NCBI GenBank assembly: GCA_043731125.1 | Contig: JAYTJL010000052.1 | Location: forward strand, 1-21,815 | Direction of reading: 5' to 3' | DNA length: 21,815 nt | Origin: JAYTJL01 sp043731125 | GTDB lineage: Bacteria > Patescibacteriota > Saccharimonadia > Saccharimonadales > UBA10212 | Part shown: positions 1-7,080 of the stretch, piece after piece | Layout of the letters: every line of letters begins with the position of its first letter | How positions within the stretch are numbered: the first letter of the stretch is position 1 | Notes under the pieces: model-generated | Database searches by the model: none | The model's input: only the letters and a program-made list of their open reading frames with translations | Told to the model about the DNA's origin: nothing | Program-made: the position numbers and the translations under genes

Positions 1-349
1 AATCAAGTGGTTCGGGTACAAGTTTCTTTAGTGCGGGCCACTGCGGGTTTGGTCTAAATGCGCTAACCAAAACCGCAGTCTTAATTTTTTGGTTTTTTGG
101 TAGGACACTTAACAAGTTAAGTATTTCTACAGCTCCTGCTGAATGGCCAATTATTAGCGAACCATTGAAGTCCCAGTCACTCTTTGAAAGTATCTTCTGT
201 GTCCAAGTCTTTCCGTTGGGCATCAAGGCCATGGGCAAACGAGGTACCCATGTCCGGTAGCCCGCTCTGCGAAGCTTCCAAGCTATCCAGGGATACCAAT
301 TTACGTACGGGTTACCACGGTACCCATGAAGCACCAATGCCCGTTTCAC
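1..349 (-). CDS. RBBP9/YdeN-like serine hydrolase (3' end beyond window)
   Basis: This partial gene enters from rny and leaves the window at base 1, giving about 116 N-terminal codons. The frame opens with GTG at 347-349, whose first G is the last base of the rny TAG stop, so translation is probably coupled. The translation begins VKRALVLHGYRGNPYVNW, with the HG oxyanion-type motif at residues 8-9. It has a GHSAGA nucleophile elbow with Ser70 after a beta strand (SLIIGHSAGA). An early HG, an NW followed by PW, and GHSxGA in a small protein match the RBBP9/YdeN alpha/beta hydrolase family (Ser_hydrolase). Members are small cytosolic serine hydrolases of poorly defined substrate. The expected Asp and His of the triad would lie outside the window. 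No Shine-Dalgarno is visible. A palindromic repeat copy lies inside the gene at 105-124. Family call is fairly sure; substrate unknown. Confidence 0.8.
   Translation of the reverse strand, partial: MKRALVLHGYRGNPYVNWYPWIAWKLRRAGYRTWVPRLPMALMPNGKTWTQKILSKSDWDFNGSLIIGHSAGAVEILNLLSVLPKNQKIKTAVLVSAFRPNPQWPALKKLVPEPLD
105..124 (-). repeat. Palindromic repeat, copy A (inside hydrolase gene)
   Basis: The minus strand reads ATACTTAACTTGTTAAGTGT: two 7-base arms (ACTTAAC/GTTAAGT, 107-113 and 116-122) around a two-base centre. It is one of four copies of the consensus ATRCTTGACYTGTTAAGTAT. In the hydrolase frame it encodes I-L-N-L-L-S, the same frame as the copy in tsaB. Confidence 0.7.
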
Positions 350-1863
350 TATTTTGCGAATTCGATTGCACGGGTTTCGCGGATGACATTTACCTTGATT
401 GTTCCTGGGTACTGCATAGTGGACTCAATCTTGTTAGCTATGTCGCGGGCGAGTTTTATAGCCTGCAGATCGTCTATTGCTTTTGGTTGTACTAAGACGC
501 GAACTTCTCGTCCTGCACTAATGGCGTAGGCTTTCTCAATACCCTCAAAACCGAGTGCGGTGTTTTCCAGGTCTTTCATGCGTTCACTAAAGTTCTCTGC
601 GCTAATGTTGCGCGCACCTGGCCTTGCGGCAGAAATGGCGTCACAGACTCGGATAATAATGGCTTCGACGCTGGTTGTTTCCATGTCATCGTGGTGCTGT
701 TCTGCAGCCAAAGCAACTTCCTCTGGCGCACCATATTTGCGAAGCATCTCGCCAGAAATATGATGGTGCTTACCTTCTACCTTATGACTGAGTGCTTTAC
801 CAATGTCATGGACTAGTCCAGCATATTTTGCAGTCTTCACATCAGCACCCAGCTGGTCTGCAAACACACCTGCAAGGTGAGCAATTTCGGTGCTGTGCTT
901 GAGCATATTTTGGCCGTAGCTAGTTCGGTATTTCAATTCTCCAAGCAGTTGTAGAATCTCTTTCGGAATGCCAATCACACCGACTTCTCGAGCAGCATCT
1001 TCACCGGCCCGTATGACATCTTTCTGTACTTGTTTTTGCGCCTTTTCAACCACTTCTTCAATTCGTCCTGGGTGCACACGGCCGTCTTTTAGCAGCATCT
1101 CCATAGCCTGACGTGCTACCTCTCTGCGAATAGGGTCAAAGCTGGAAAGTACAATCATACCCGGTGTTTCATCTACCAATATATCCACCCCAGTGGCTCT
1201 TTGCAGTGCCTGTATATTGCGTCCTTCTTTACCGATAATGCGACCCTTCATTTCTTCGTCTTCGAGCTTGACAGAACTAACAGTGCGTTCTGATGTAACT
1301 TCGCTAGCCATTCGCTCCATGGCCTCAGCAATAAGTACGCCAGCCTTTTCTTCTGCATTTTCCTTGGCTTCGTTTTGCAACTTTACTATTAGGCCTAATA
1401 AGTCAGCTTTGATGTCTCTCTCAGTCATCTGCATCAACTTATCTGTAGCATCAGACTTAGACAATTTGGCGACTTTTTCTAACTTATCCTGTTGCTTGGT
1501 TCGGATGTCTCGAATTTCGTTCTTCAACCCTTCAACTTCGTCTTCAGCTTTTCTAAGATTTTCTGAGCGTTTGTCCAAGTCGTCTAACTTCCTATCCATA
1601 GCGTCCTCGCGATTGATGAGACGCTGTTCTATTTCTTTTAGCTCACTGCGTCTTTTTTGCTCATCCTTGCGTGCTTCTTCAACCCTTTTATCGGCCTCTT
1701 CGTTGGCCTTCCTGATGGTTGCTTCAGCCTCTTTCTTGGCTTTTGAAAGCTCTTTCTTTATTTCGTCTGCCGCACCAGCGCTACGCTTCCGCGCATATAC
1801 AGTCGAACCGCCGGCACCAACAGCAAGGCCGGCTATTGCCAGCACAATAGTGATTGGATCCAT
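349..1863 (-). CDS. rny: Ribonuclease Y
   Basis: Membrane-anchored endoribonuclease that initiates mRNA decay. The 504-residue length is usual for the family. In order: an N-terminal membrane anchor (about residues 4-24), a long charged coiled coil (about 30-180), a KH RNA-binding domain with GRIIGKEGRN at 207-216, and an HD hydrolase domain with the metal-binding HD pair at 352-353 and further histidines (H323, HHH 366-368, HH 390-391). The start ATG has a good ribosome site, AAAGGGG about 8 bases upstream. The gene has its own promoter (2083-2111) and a long leader that may be regulatory. Downstream, the hydrolase starts inside its stop codon. It follows tsaB on the same strand after 265 bases. 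Family assignment is near certain. Confidence 0.97.
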   Translation of the reverse strand: MDPITIVLAIAGLAVGAGGSTVYARKRSAGAADEIKKELSKAKKEAEATIRKANEEADKRVEEARKDEQKRRSELKEIEQRLINREDAMDRKLDDLDKRSENLRKAEDEVEGLKNEIRDIRTKQQDKLEKVAKLSKSDATDKLMQMTERDIKADLLGLIVKLQNEAKENAEEKAGVLIAEAMERMASEVTSERTVSSVKLEDEEMKGRIIGKEGRNIQALQRATGVDILVDETPGMIVLSSFDPIRREVARQAMEMLLKDGRVHPGRIEEVVEKAQKQVQKDVIRAGEDAAREVGVIGIPKEILQLLGELKYRTSYGQNMLKHSTEIAHLAGVFADQLGADVKTAKYAGLVHDIGKALSHKVEGKHHHISGEMLRKYGAPEEVALAAEQHHDDMETTSVEAIIIRVCDAISAARPGARNISAENFSERMKDLENTALGFEGIEKAYAISAGREVRVLVQPKAIDDLQAIKLARDIANKIESTMQYPGTIKVNVIRETRAIEFAK

Positions 1864-2076
1864 ATGTTACCCCTTTCTTCTAGGGTGTCTGACTAGCTCC
1901 TGAGATGTTCTTCCGTGTGGACAGTCACTATCACTTCATTAGTCCAAGGTTGACCATTTACAGACTATAGCTAGTCAGTTCTGCTAAAAATGTTTATATA
2001 TCTCGACTCTAGGACTCCCGGTGTTCGCATTGTACTTACCTGCGAACTTATAAAACTCCGATTGATGGATAATCCT
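1864..2076 (-). promoter_or_regulatory. Long structured 5' leader of rny (candidate)
   Basis: About 210 bases separate the predicted transcription start (near 2076) from the rny ATG. A perfect 10-bp inverted repeat lies inside: ctgactagct at 1889-1898 and agctagtcag at 1969-1978, enclosing 70 bases. Closer to the start codon, ACCCC at 1869-1873 can pair with GGGT at 1883-1886, which would bury the AAAGGGG ribosome site in a small stem. The pairing is read by eye and not computed. Autoregulation by analogy with the E. coli rne leader is inference. Confidence 0.4.
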
Positions 2077-2082
2077 ACTACT

Positions 2083-2111
2083 AATATAAGTCGCGCCGGG
2101 ATGCACGTCAA
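2083..2111 (-). promoter_or_regulatory. Sigma70-type promoter for rny
   Basis: On the minus strand, TTGACG (2106-2111) is followed after exactly 17 bases by TATATT (2083-2088). It lies just downstream of the tsaB stop codon and points at rny. The transcription start should fall near 2076. Confidence 0.65.
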
Positions 2112-2128
2112 ACTCAACTAGGGCTGGC

Positions 2129-2521
2129 TCACTTTTTTTGCGTTGTGGTTCTTACTGCGGCGCCGTATTCTGGCACTACTACTAAGTCATTCTTGCCTTC
2201 TAGCAATCTTTTTAATCCCGCCGAAATCCAATCTTCGGTAGTTGAACCAATAATAGGAATGCTGTTTGCGCTGGCTAGGGCATTGGCGACGCTGATTCCT
2301 ATTCGTAGGCCAGTAAAACTACCAGGGCCTTTAAAGACAACAATGCCTTCAAGCTCATCTAGAGATATACTTAACAGGTCAAGTATATCTCTTAGTTTCA
2401 GGTGAATAGTTTCTGCTAGTCTCAGGTGAGCTTCCCATTTTTGATACACCAGGTTTATTTCGTTATCATATATACCCACCTCAGCCTTTGGCCTGTCTGT
2501 CCGAAGTACGAGTATTTTCAT
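2129..2521 (-). CDS. tsaB: Short TsaB-type t6A synthesis protein
   Basis: TsaB is the pseudo-enzyme partner of TsaD in making N6-threonylcarbamoyladenosine at position 37 of ANN-decoding tRNAs. The diagnostic segment GPGSFTGLRIG is present at about residues 65-75, in the N-terminal ASKHA lobe. The protein has only 130 residues against roughly 200-230 in most bacteria. The second lobe is largely missing, but the tail PEYGAAVRTTTQKK resembles the usual TsaB C-terminus, so this looks like a reduced form rather than a broken gene. Its ATG overlaps the tsaE stop by four bases (ATGA), indicating coupling with its pathway partner. A palindromic repeat copy is embedded at 2361-2392. No tsaD is visible in the window. 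Confidence 0.85.
   Translation of the reverse strand: MKILVLRTDRPKAEVGIYDNEINLVYQKWEAHLRLAETIHLKLRDILDLLSISLDELEGIVVFKGPGSFTGLRIGISVANALASANSIPIIGSTTEDWISAGLKRLLEGKNDLVVVPEYGAAVRTTTQKK
2361..2392 (-). repeat. Palindromic repeat, copy B (inside tsaB)
   Basis: This is the longest copy: perfect 12-base arms (2361-2372 and 2381-2392) around eight central bases, six of which continue the dyad with one mismatch. The 20-base core on the minus strand is ATACTTGACCTGTTAAGTAT. In the tsaB frame it encodes I-L-D-L-L-S, matching the frame of copy A. Confidence 0.8.
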
Positions 2522-3003
2522 GGTTTAACCGTGACTAGCCCTGTCTTTAGCTGTTCTATCAAATCAAAGCTTTCCTTTGAATAACTGATTGTGATTGTCC
2601 TTTCGTCTGGATTGTTTGAGACTGGTTCGAAGAGTATATTGACTGCGCCAGTTGGCATAGCCGCTTTTACGACTTCCGACCATTCAATTACCGTCACTAC
2701 GTGTGGTGATGATATAGACTCTTCAACCTGATCAAATAGCACTCCGGCATCAGTTAGTCTGTAAAAGTCATAGTGGTGAATTTCAAGGTTGTTGCCAAAA
2801 TATATTTTACTAAGTGTAAATGTAGGGCTAGCAACGCGGTCTTTGCTGCCAGCTCCCCTCGCCAGGCCTTTAACAAAAGTTGTTTTACCGCCACCCAGGT
2901 CGGCTCGTAAATTTATAACCTCTCCGCCTTTAAGCAACTCTCCGAGAGTCTCGCCTATGCGTTCGGTATCGGCGGAGTCGGAAGTGTATATTTGAAAGAT
3001 CAT
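2518..3003 (-). CDS. tsaE: t6A synthesis ATPase TsaE
   Basis: TsaE is the P-loop ATPase of the TsaBDE complex that forms t6A on tRNA. The sequence shows the family's order: TSDSADTERIGETL near the N-terminus, Walker A as DLGGGKTTF (family norm DLGAGKTTF), SPTFTL, HHYDFYRL, and the VIEWSE motif. The start is uncertain. ATG at 3001-3003 (161 residues) fits the family's N-terminus best; ATG at 3013-3015 would add four residues. Neither has a clear ribosome site. Either way the gene overlaps the end of the upstream lamin-tail gene by about 74-86 bases in another frame. It ends in an ATGA overlap with tsaB. Product certain, start moderate. Confidence 0.92.
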   Translation of the reverse strand: MIFQIYTSDSADTERIGETLGELLKGGEVINLRADLGGGKTTFVKGLARGAGSKDRVASPTFTLSKIYFGNNLEIHHYDFYRLTDAGVLFDQVEESISSPHVVTVIEWSEVVKAAMPTGAVNILFEPVSNNPDERTITISYSKESFDLIEQLKTGLVTVKP

Positions 3004-4306
3004 GTCGGTATTCATAACAGGCATATAGTACGGCGGCAAGGCCCACCACTGCAAGCACAAGCGGGTGCAGCAGGCTGTTTTTTACCGTTGTTGGACTGAA
3101 AGGAGTAATCGTTTGGTTTATGCTGCCGGTCGACGATTTTTTAGACGTGCTAGCAATGGTGGTGGACTTTTTTGGCTTGGAATTCTTCGTGGATGATTTT
3201 ATTGCTAACGTTACTGGCGCGCTAATAACATTAGCGGCACTGGGTGACGGCAGAGTAGTCCACTGCCATAGGCCTTGAGAAAATACCCACGCTTGTCCGT
3301 CTTTGGCCGTGTCATATACATCTGTCTCAGCCAACAGATTATCGGCAGGGTCAAGTAGTGCTGCTTGGCCTCCCGAATTGCTCAGCGTTATGCCTGTTTG
3401 AGGTGCATAAAATGCCCTGAATTCATGCGGTTGCAAAATAAATTGCCCTGAAGGGAACGAGTAATAGTGGTAAGTCGTGGACCCTGTTCTGAGACTATAC
3501 CCACTCAAATCAAACTTGGCATCATTAGGGTTGTACAACTCTACGTATTCGTCCGTGGCATCGCTTTGAGGTGAGGCTGGGTTGGGCAACACTTCTGAAA
3601 TTTGCGGCGCCACTAACCCAATGTTTACTGGTGGTGTTGATGGTTCGCTGGGAGTAGAAGCTCCCAGAACAATCGACGGAGGTGAACTATTGATTCTAGT
3701 TAGACTGGCCGGGGTTGAAGTTGACGCTGAGACAGCCGAGCCAACTGCTGTGCAGCCCAGTGGCAAGGAAGAACTGATCCAGCCCGTGGCGCTTCTGTAC
3801 CAAATCGGATTTGTCGAACTAGTAGAAATCCCTTTCAAGTCAACCGTATCGGTAGCTTTAGAACTCCAACTAACCTGGTCTTCACTTTTGTATAAAACCG
3901 CCCCACCCGCCTGTGAGACACCAACTACCTGTAGTAATCCGGCACTATCTTTCAGGCTGAAAGATAGCTTGGACACCCAGACTTGCCCACAGTTAGCAGC
4001 GGAGCCAACAGCTAGTAGTATTTCTTGATTGGGCTGCAAAGTTACCGCTGGCAACTGTTGAGTGCTGTTTGAAACCCCGGCAAGAGAGAGATTAAACTCG
4101 TTGTAGTACTGTAGCCAGAAGTTGCCGAGGTTGAGGTTGCCAGTCGTTGCATTGTGTAAAACTACGAATTCGTCACCAGTTATTTTTATTTGAGTTATCT
4201 GGAGTTGTTTTGCTAAGGGGCTATCGGCCAGCAGGTGAGGAGACACCGCACCAATAAAGACCACCATCATAAACATAAGAAATATTACTATACAATATTT
4301 TCTCAT
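2930..4306 (-). CDS. Lamin-tail-domain surface protein with C-terminal membrane anchor
   Basis: The protein has 458 residues from the ATG at 4304-4306. A hydrophobic N-terminal signal (about residues 2-25) is followed by two beta-rich domains. The second (about 235-350) has the lamin-tail pattern: PQISEVLPNP, DEYVELYNPN, FDLSGYSLR, LQPHEFRAFY, GITLSNSGG. The first (about 30-150, ITQIKITGDEFVVLHN, LGNFWLQYY) is a more divergent copy. A Ser/Thr/Pro linker separates the domains. A Ser/Thr/Lys stretch (about 370-400), one membrane segment (about 408-428) and a short Arg-rich cytoplasmic tail follow. This suggests a cell-surface protein held in the membrane; ligand unknown. The start sits about 8 bases after a TATAAT box, so its mRNA is probably leaderless. 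A TTG three codons upstream is less likely to be the start. Confidence 0.8.
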   Translation of the reverse strand: MRKYCIVIFLMFMMVVFIGAVSPHLLADSPLAKQLQITQIKITGDEFVVLHNATTGNLNLGNFWLQYYNEFNLSLAGVSNSTQQLPAVTLQPNQEILLAVGSAANCGQVWVSKLSFSLKDSAGLLQVVGVSQAGGAVLYKSEDQVSWSSKATDTVDLKGISTSSTNPIWYRSATGWISSSLPLGCTAVGSAVSASTSTPASLTRINSSPPSIVLGASTPSEPSTPPVNIGLVAPQISEVLPNPASPQSDATDEYVELYNPNDAKFDLSGYSLRTGSTTYHYYSFPSGQFILQPHEFRAFYAPQTGITLSNSGGQAALLDPADNLLAETDVYDTAKDGQAWVFSQGLWQWTTLPSPSAANVISAPVTLAIKSSTKNSKPKKSTTIASTSKKSSTGSINQTITPFSPTTVKNSLLHPLVLAVVGLAAVLYACYEYRHDLSNIHFRLRRYRTHRRDSRRVA

Positions 4307-4314
4307 TTGATCCA

Positions 4315-4342
4315 ATTATACGACTGATTGGTTCCATGGCAA
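4315..4342 (-). promoter_or_regulatory. Promoter for lamin-tail gene (leaderless)
   Basis: On the minus strand, TTGCCA (4337-4342), a 16-base spacer and a perfect TATAAT (4315-4320) are followed by only 8 bases before the ATG at 4306. The predicted transcription start is at or within two bases of the start codon. Confidence 0.65.
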
Positions 4343-4400
4343 GTGATTGTGCTTTGATGTTTTGTTGTAATTTTTTGGCACCAAGGCTGATTTTTAGCGG

Positions 4401-4406
4401 TATAAT
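4401..4406 (+). promoter_or_regulatory. -10 box for PRC-barrel gene (near-leaderless)
   Basis: A perfect TATAAT lies nine bases before the ATG at 4416. The expected start near 4413 leaves a leader of about three bases. The only -35 candidate is TTGGCA (4375-4380) with a long 20-base spacer. It is divergent from the lamin-tail promoter. Confidence 0.5.
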
Positions 4407-4415
4407 GAAATGTAG

Positions 4416-4943
4416 ATGCTAATGCTAAGTAACACTCTCCGAAACAGGCCGGTGCTTAGTCTACGAAGCGGTGGACCAATCGCTACAGCAGTTGATGTGG
4501 TTATAGACCCCAACAACTTAAAGATAATTGGCTGGTGGTGCGCTGCTCCTGGGCACCCAGGTGACGCTGTGCTACTAGCTGATGACGTTCGTGAGGTTAT
4601 GCCAACAGGCCTGGCAGTTGATGATGAATCAGCAATTTCGGCCGTAGCCGACCTAGTGCGTCACAAGGAAATTTTGCAAATCAAGTTTACTCTTCTTGGA
4701 AAATTGGTAAAGACAAAACGCCACAAAATAGGTAAGGTCAGTGATTTTACCTACGACGAAGGTATGTTTATACAAAAGATATATGTCACCAAACCGCTTA
4801 CTAAAGTCTTTGCCGCGGAAGATACTCTCCTGATTGCTAGGTCCCAAATTTTAGAAGTCACAGACACTTACATCTTGGTCGACGAAGCCGACGCACGAGT
4901 TACCGAAAGTTCCTCCGTGGCCGCAGCTGCAATAGCCAACTAA
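4416..4943 (+). CDS. PRC-barrel domain protein
   Basis: The protein has 175 residues, or 173 if the second ATG at 4422 is used. It has two consecutive PRC-barrel-like units. The first (about residues 11-80) has VLSLRSGGPIATAVDVVIDP followed by KIIGWWC. The second (about 93-157) has LGKLVKTKRHKIGKVSDFTYD followed by IQKIYVTK and ending at DTYILVDE. PRC-barrels are small beta barrels found in RimM, in photosynthetic reaction-centre H subunits and in many stand-alone proteins of unclear role. The C-terminus is a short Ser/Ala-rich tail. There is no signal peptide or membrane segment, so it is probably cytosolic. It stands alone between divergent and convergent neighbours. Fold call good; function unknown. 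Confidence 0.8.
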   Translation: MLMLSNTLRNRPVLSLRSGGPIATAVDVVIDPNNLKIIGWWCAAPGHPGDAVLLADDVREVMPTGLAVDDESAISAVADLVRHKEILQIKFTLLGKLVKTKRHKIGKVSDFTYDEGMFIQKIYVTKPLTKVFAAEDTLLIARSQILEVTDTYILVDEADARVTESSSVAAAAIAN

Positions 4944-4952
4944 AAAACACAA

Positions 4953-4972
4953 ATGCTTGACTTGTTAAGTAT
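4953..4972 (+). repeat. Palindromic repeat, copy C (between convergent genes)
   Basis: The sequence ATGCTTGACTTGTTAAGTAT fills the short gap between the PRC-barrel stop (4943) and the recX stop (4990). Counting G-U pairs, arms of 10 bases (4952-4961 and 4964-4973) flank a two-base centre. There is no T-run beside it. Confidence 0.75.
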
Positions 4973-4989
4973 TCCTATGACAGGCTAGG

Positions 4990-5592
4990 CTAGTCGCATT
5001 GATTTAGCTGTTGGTTAACCAGTTCATAGCTAAAGCCCTTACTTACCAGATATTGCTTAAACTTCAGCGGTTCGCTCACGTAGCGTGAGTTGTTTTTCTT
5101 TTTCTCTATCAGGTCTCTTAAGCGATCTTCTTCGTTAACGCCAGATTCACTCAACGCTTCGGATGCTACTTCCCTGCTGATACCTTTGACAGCAAGTTCG
5201 GCAACTATGGCACGGTTGCTTTTACCCTTGCGACTGCGTAGTTCAACTAGCCATTTGGCATACGCCGCGTCATCTATATATTTTTTCGCAGTAAATTCAG
5301 TGATAAGACTTTCGCTGAGTTCCGAATCAGCCTTTTTACGATACAAATAGTCATTAAATTCCCTAGTGGAATGTGGCCTGTTGAGTAACCACTCTAGCGC
5401 CCGAGCTCGCAACTTTCCATCGGCAGAAAGTTTTTCGTATTTTTTAACGTCGCTTGGTGAGAGTTCGTCCTCTTTGTTAATTCTTGAATCAGCCAGCTGG
5501 TCTAGGCTCAGCGAAAAACTATACATGCCGTCTAGAAACACACTAACTCTTTCTGGATTTTTAACTTGAACTTTTATAGAGGTTACTTTCAT
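4990..5592 (-). CDS. recX: Regulatory protein RecX
   Basis: RecX binds RecA filaments and modulates recombinase activity. The protein has 200 residues from the ATG at 5590-5592, with an N-terminal part (KVTSIKVQ, RVSVFLDG) typical of Gram-positive-style RecX. Helical three-helix repeats follow, with ALEWLLNRPHSTREFNDYL, YIDDAAYAKWLVELR, GKSNRAIVAELAVKGIS and the C-terminal FKQYLVSKGFSYELV. The open frame extends further upstream to 5676, but this ATG overlaps the preceding stop as ATGA (5589-5592) and gives the family's normal N-terminus. It lies two genes downstream of recA in the same operon, supporting the call. Confidence 0.92.
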   Translation of the reverse strand: MKVTSIKVQVKNPERVSVFLDGMYSFSLSLDQLADSRINKEDELSPSDVKKYEKLSADGKLRARALEWLLNRPHSTREFNDYLYRKKADSELSESLITEFTAKKYIDDAAYAKWLVELRSRKGKSNRAIVAELAVKGISREVASEALSESGVNEEDRLRDLIEKKKNNSRYVSEPLKFKQYLVSKGFSYELVNQQLNQCD

Positions 5593-6047
5593 CCCTGTGC
5601 CAAGCGAGCAATCAATATTACCATTGTTGCGCTCCAGGCCAGATCGACCGCAAGGCCCTGGGGAGTTTCGCTCCACTGAATTTTTTGGTGTTTATTAGAA
5701 AACCGTGACATTGGCTCAGAAATTACTTTCTTTAAGTCTTTGAGGCGATAATATCTCCACCCCCACACTAGGTCTGGTGACATTGCGGCAAACATACACA
5801 AGAATATTTGCCAGTGTGGTACACCAAGATCCAATACAAACGATAAAAGAAGTGTCGCAGTTCCGGCTACTGCGCAGTCAACCGCTATGGCTAGTCTGGC
5901 AATCTTTTGGTTGCTGGCTCCACTATCAAAATGTGGAATCATGTCACAAATAAAATGACTGAGTAGTGCCAAGGGGATTGCCAGCAAAGGCTGTTTTATT
6001 GCTAGTGCAATAACAGCCCCTGTCAGACTATGGCTGGTGGCGGTCAT
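5589..6047 (-). CDS. YdjM-like membrane-bound putative metal-dependent hydrolase
   Basis: The protein has 152 residues and is mostly hydrophobic, with about four membrane segments (near residues 8-30, 55-75, 78-95 and 130-148). Histidine/aspartate motifs mark the YdjM/DUF457 family: SHSLTG near the N-terminus, SHFICDMIPHFD at about 30-41 and MSPDLVWG at about 89-96. These could bind metal, but no activity is established. The gene sits between recA (4-base gap) and recX (ATGA overlap), so all three are probably translated from one mRNA. E. coli YdjM is under LexA control, which makes a neighbour like recA suggestive. That link is inference. Family call moderate. Confidence 0.7.
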   Translation of the reverse strand: MTATSHSLTGAVIALAIKQPLLAIPLALLSHFICDMIPHFDSGASNQKIARLAIAVDCAVAGTATLLLSFVLDLGVPHWQIFLCMFAAMSPDLVWGWRYYRLKDLKKVISEPMSRFSNKHQKIQWSETPQGLAVDLAWSATMVILIARLAQG

Positions 6048-6051
6048 GTTT

Positions 6052-7080
6052 CTATTCTACTGTAGATGCGGCTTCACGGGTCTTTTTGGCTATTTCTTCA
6101 AAGACTTTAGGGTTTTCGGCTAAGTAACTTTTAGCAGCTTCCCTGCCTTGGGCAATTTTTTGACCTTCGTATTCATACCAAGCACCACTTTTTTGGACTA
6201 TTTCGTAGGTGGCAGCCAAGTCAATTAAGTCACCTTCTCGACTTATGCCCTGGTTGTACATAATGTCGAATTCAGCCTCCCGGAATGGTGGCGCAACTTT
6301 GTTTTTAACTACTTTCACTCTAACGTGGTTACCAATGATGGCTTCCCCCGTTTTGATTTGTGAAATACGTCGAATATCCATGCGCACTGATGAGTAGAAT
6401 TTTAGTGCCTGGCCACCAGTGGTTGTTTCCGGGTTGCCAAACATCACACCAATCTTCATGCGCAGCTGGTTAACGAATATAACGGTGCATTTGGTACGAC
6501 CTATTACGCCAGTCAGTTTGCGTAGCGCTTGACTCATAAGTCGAGCTTGCAAGCCCATGTGAGCATCGCCCATGTCGCCTTCAATCTCGGCCTGAGGAAC
6601 AAGCGCCGCAACTGAGTCAATCACCACAATATCCACAGCATTGCTGCGGACTAATGTTTCAAGAATCTCTAATGCTTGTTCTCCACTATCAGGCTGAGAA
6701 ATCAACAGATTTTCTGTGTTGACGCCAAGTCTTTTTGCATATGCCGGGTCAAGAGCATGCTCGGCATCAATGAACGCTGCAGTACCCCCGGCCTTCTGCA
6801 CCTCTGCCACGGCGTGCAAGCACACTGTGGTCTTACCTGAGCTCTCTGGACCATAAATTTCAATTATTCTACCCTTTGGAATGCCACCACCGAGTGCTAG
6901 ATCTAGACTAAGGCTGCCCGTTGGGATAGTCTCTACGTCAATTTTGTGTGCTTCACCAAGACGCATAATAGACCCCTTTCCAAACTGTTTTTCAATTTGG
7001 TCTACCGCCAACTGCAATGCCTGGCTTTTACCGCCCGACGTATCTTGTACAATTTTCGCTTCTTTTTCTTTCTTTGCCAT
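6052..7080 (-). CDS. recA: Recombinase RecA
   Basis: DNA strand-exchange and SOS co-protease ATPase. The 342 residues show Walker A GPESSGKTT at 77-85, Walker B IVVIDSVAAL at 151-160, the L1/L2 region with FVNQLRMKIGVMFGNPETTTGG at about 202-223, and SVRMDIRRI at 231-239. The C-terminal acidic tail is short. The start ATG has a good ribosome site (TTAGGAGA, about 8 bases upstream). It is first of the recA, ydjM-like, recX unit and is divergent from pilB. I see TATACT and TACATT as possible -10 boxes upstream but no convincing -35. No LexA/SOS box of the E. coli or Bacillus type is evident. Confidence 0.99.
   Translation of the reverse strand: MAKKEKEAKIVQDTSGGKSQALQLAVDQIEKQFGKGSIMRLGEAHKIDVETIPTGSLSLDLALGGGIPKGRIIEIYGPESSGKTTVCLHAVAEVQKAGGTAAFIDAEHALDPAYAKRLGVNTENLLISQPDSGEQALEILETLVRSNAVDIVVIDSVAALVPQAEIEGDMGDAHMGLQARLMSQALRKLTGVIGRTKCTVIFVNQLRMKIGVMFGNPETTTGGQALKFYSSVRMDIRRISQIKTGEAIIGNHVRVKVVKNKVAPPFREAEFDIMYNQGISREGDLIDLAATYEIVQKSGAWYEYEGQKIAQGREAAKSYLAENPKVFEEIAKKTREAASTVE

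Noticed and set aside
184..495. Open plus-strand frame of 103 codons
   Set aside because: It is antisense to the hydrolase start and the rny end. Its translation has no recognisable domain, whereas the minus strand encodes GHSAGA and the RNase Y C-terminus.
1193..1903. Long plus-strand open frame, Ser/Phe/Leu-rich
   Set aside because: It mirrors the Lys/Glu-rich coiled coil of RNase Y on the other strand, a common antisense artefact.
4952..4973. Palindromic copy C as a bidirectional intrinsic terminator
   Set aside because: The centre is only two bases and no T-run follows on either strand. Copies inside genes also argue against termination as the main role.
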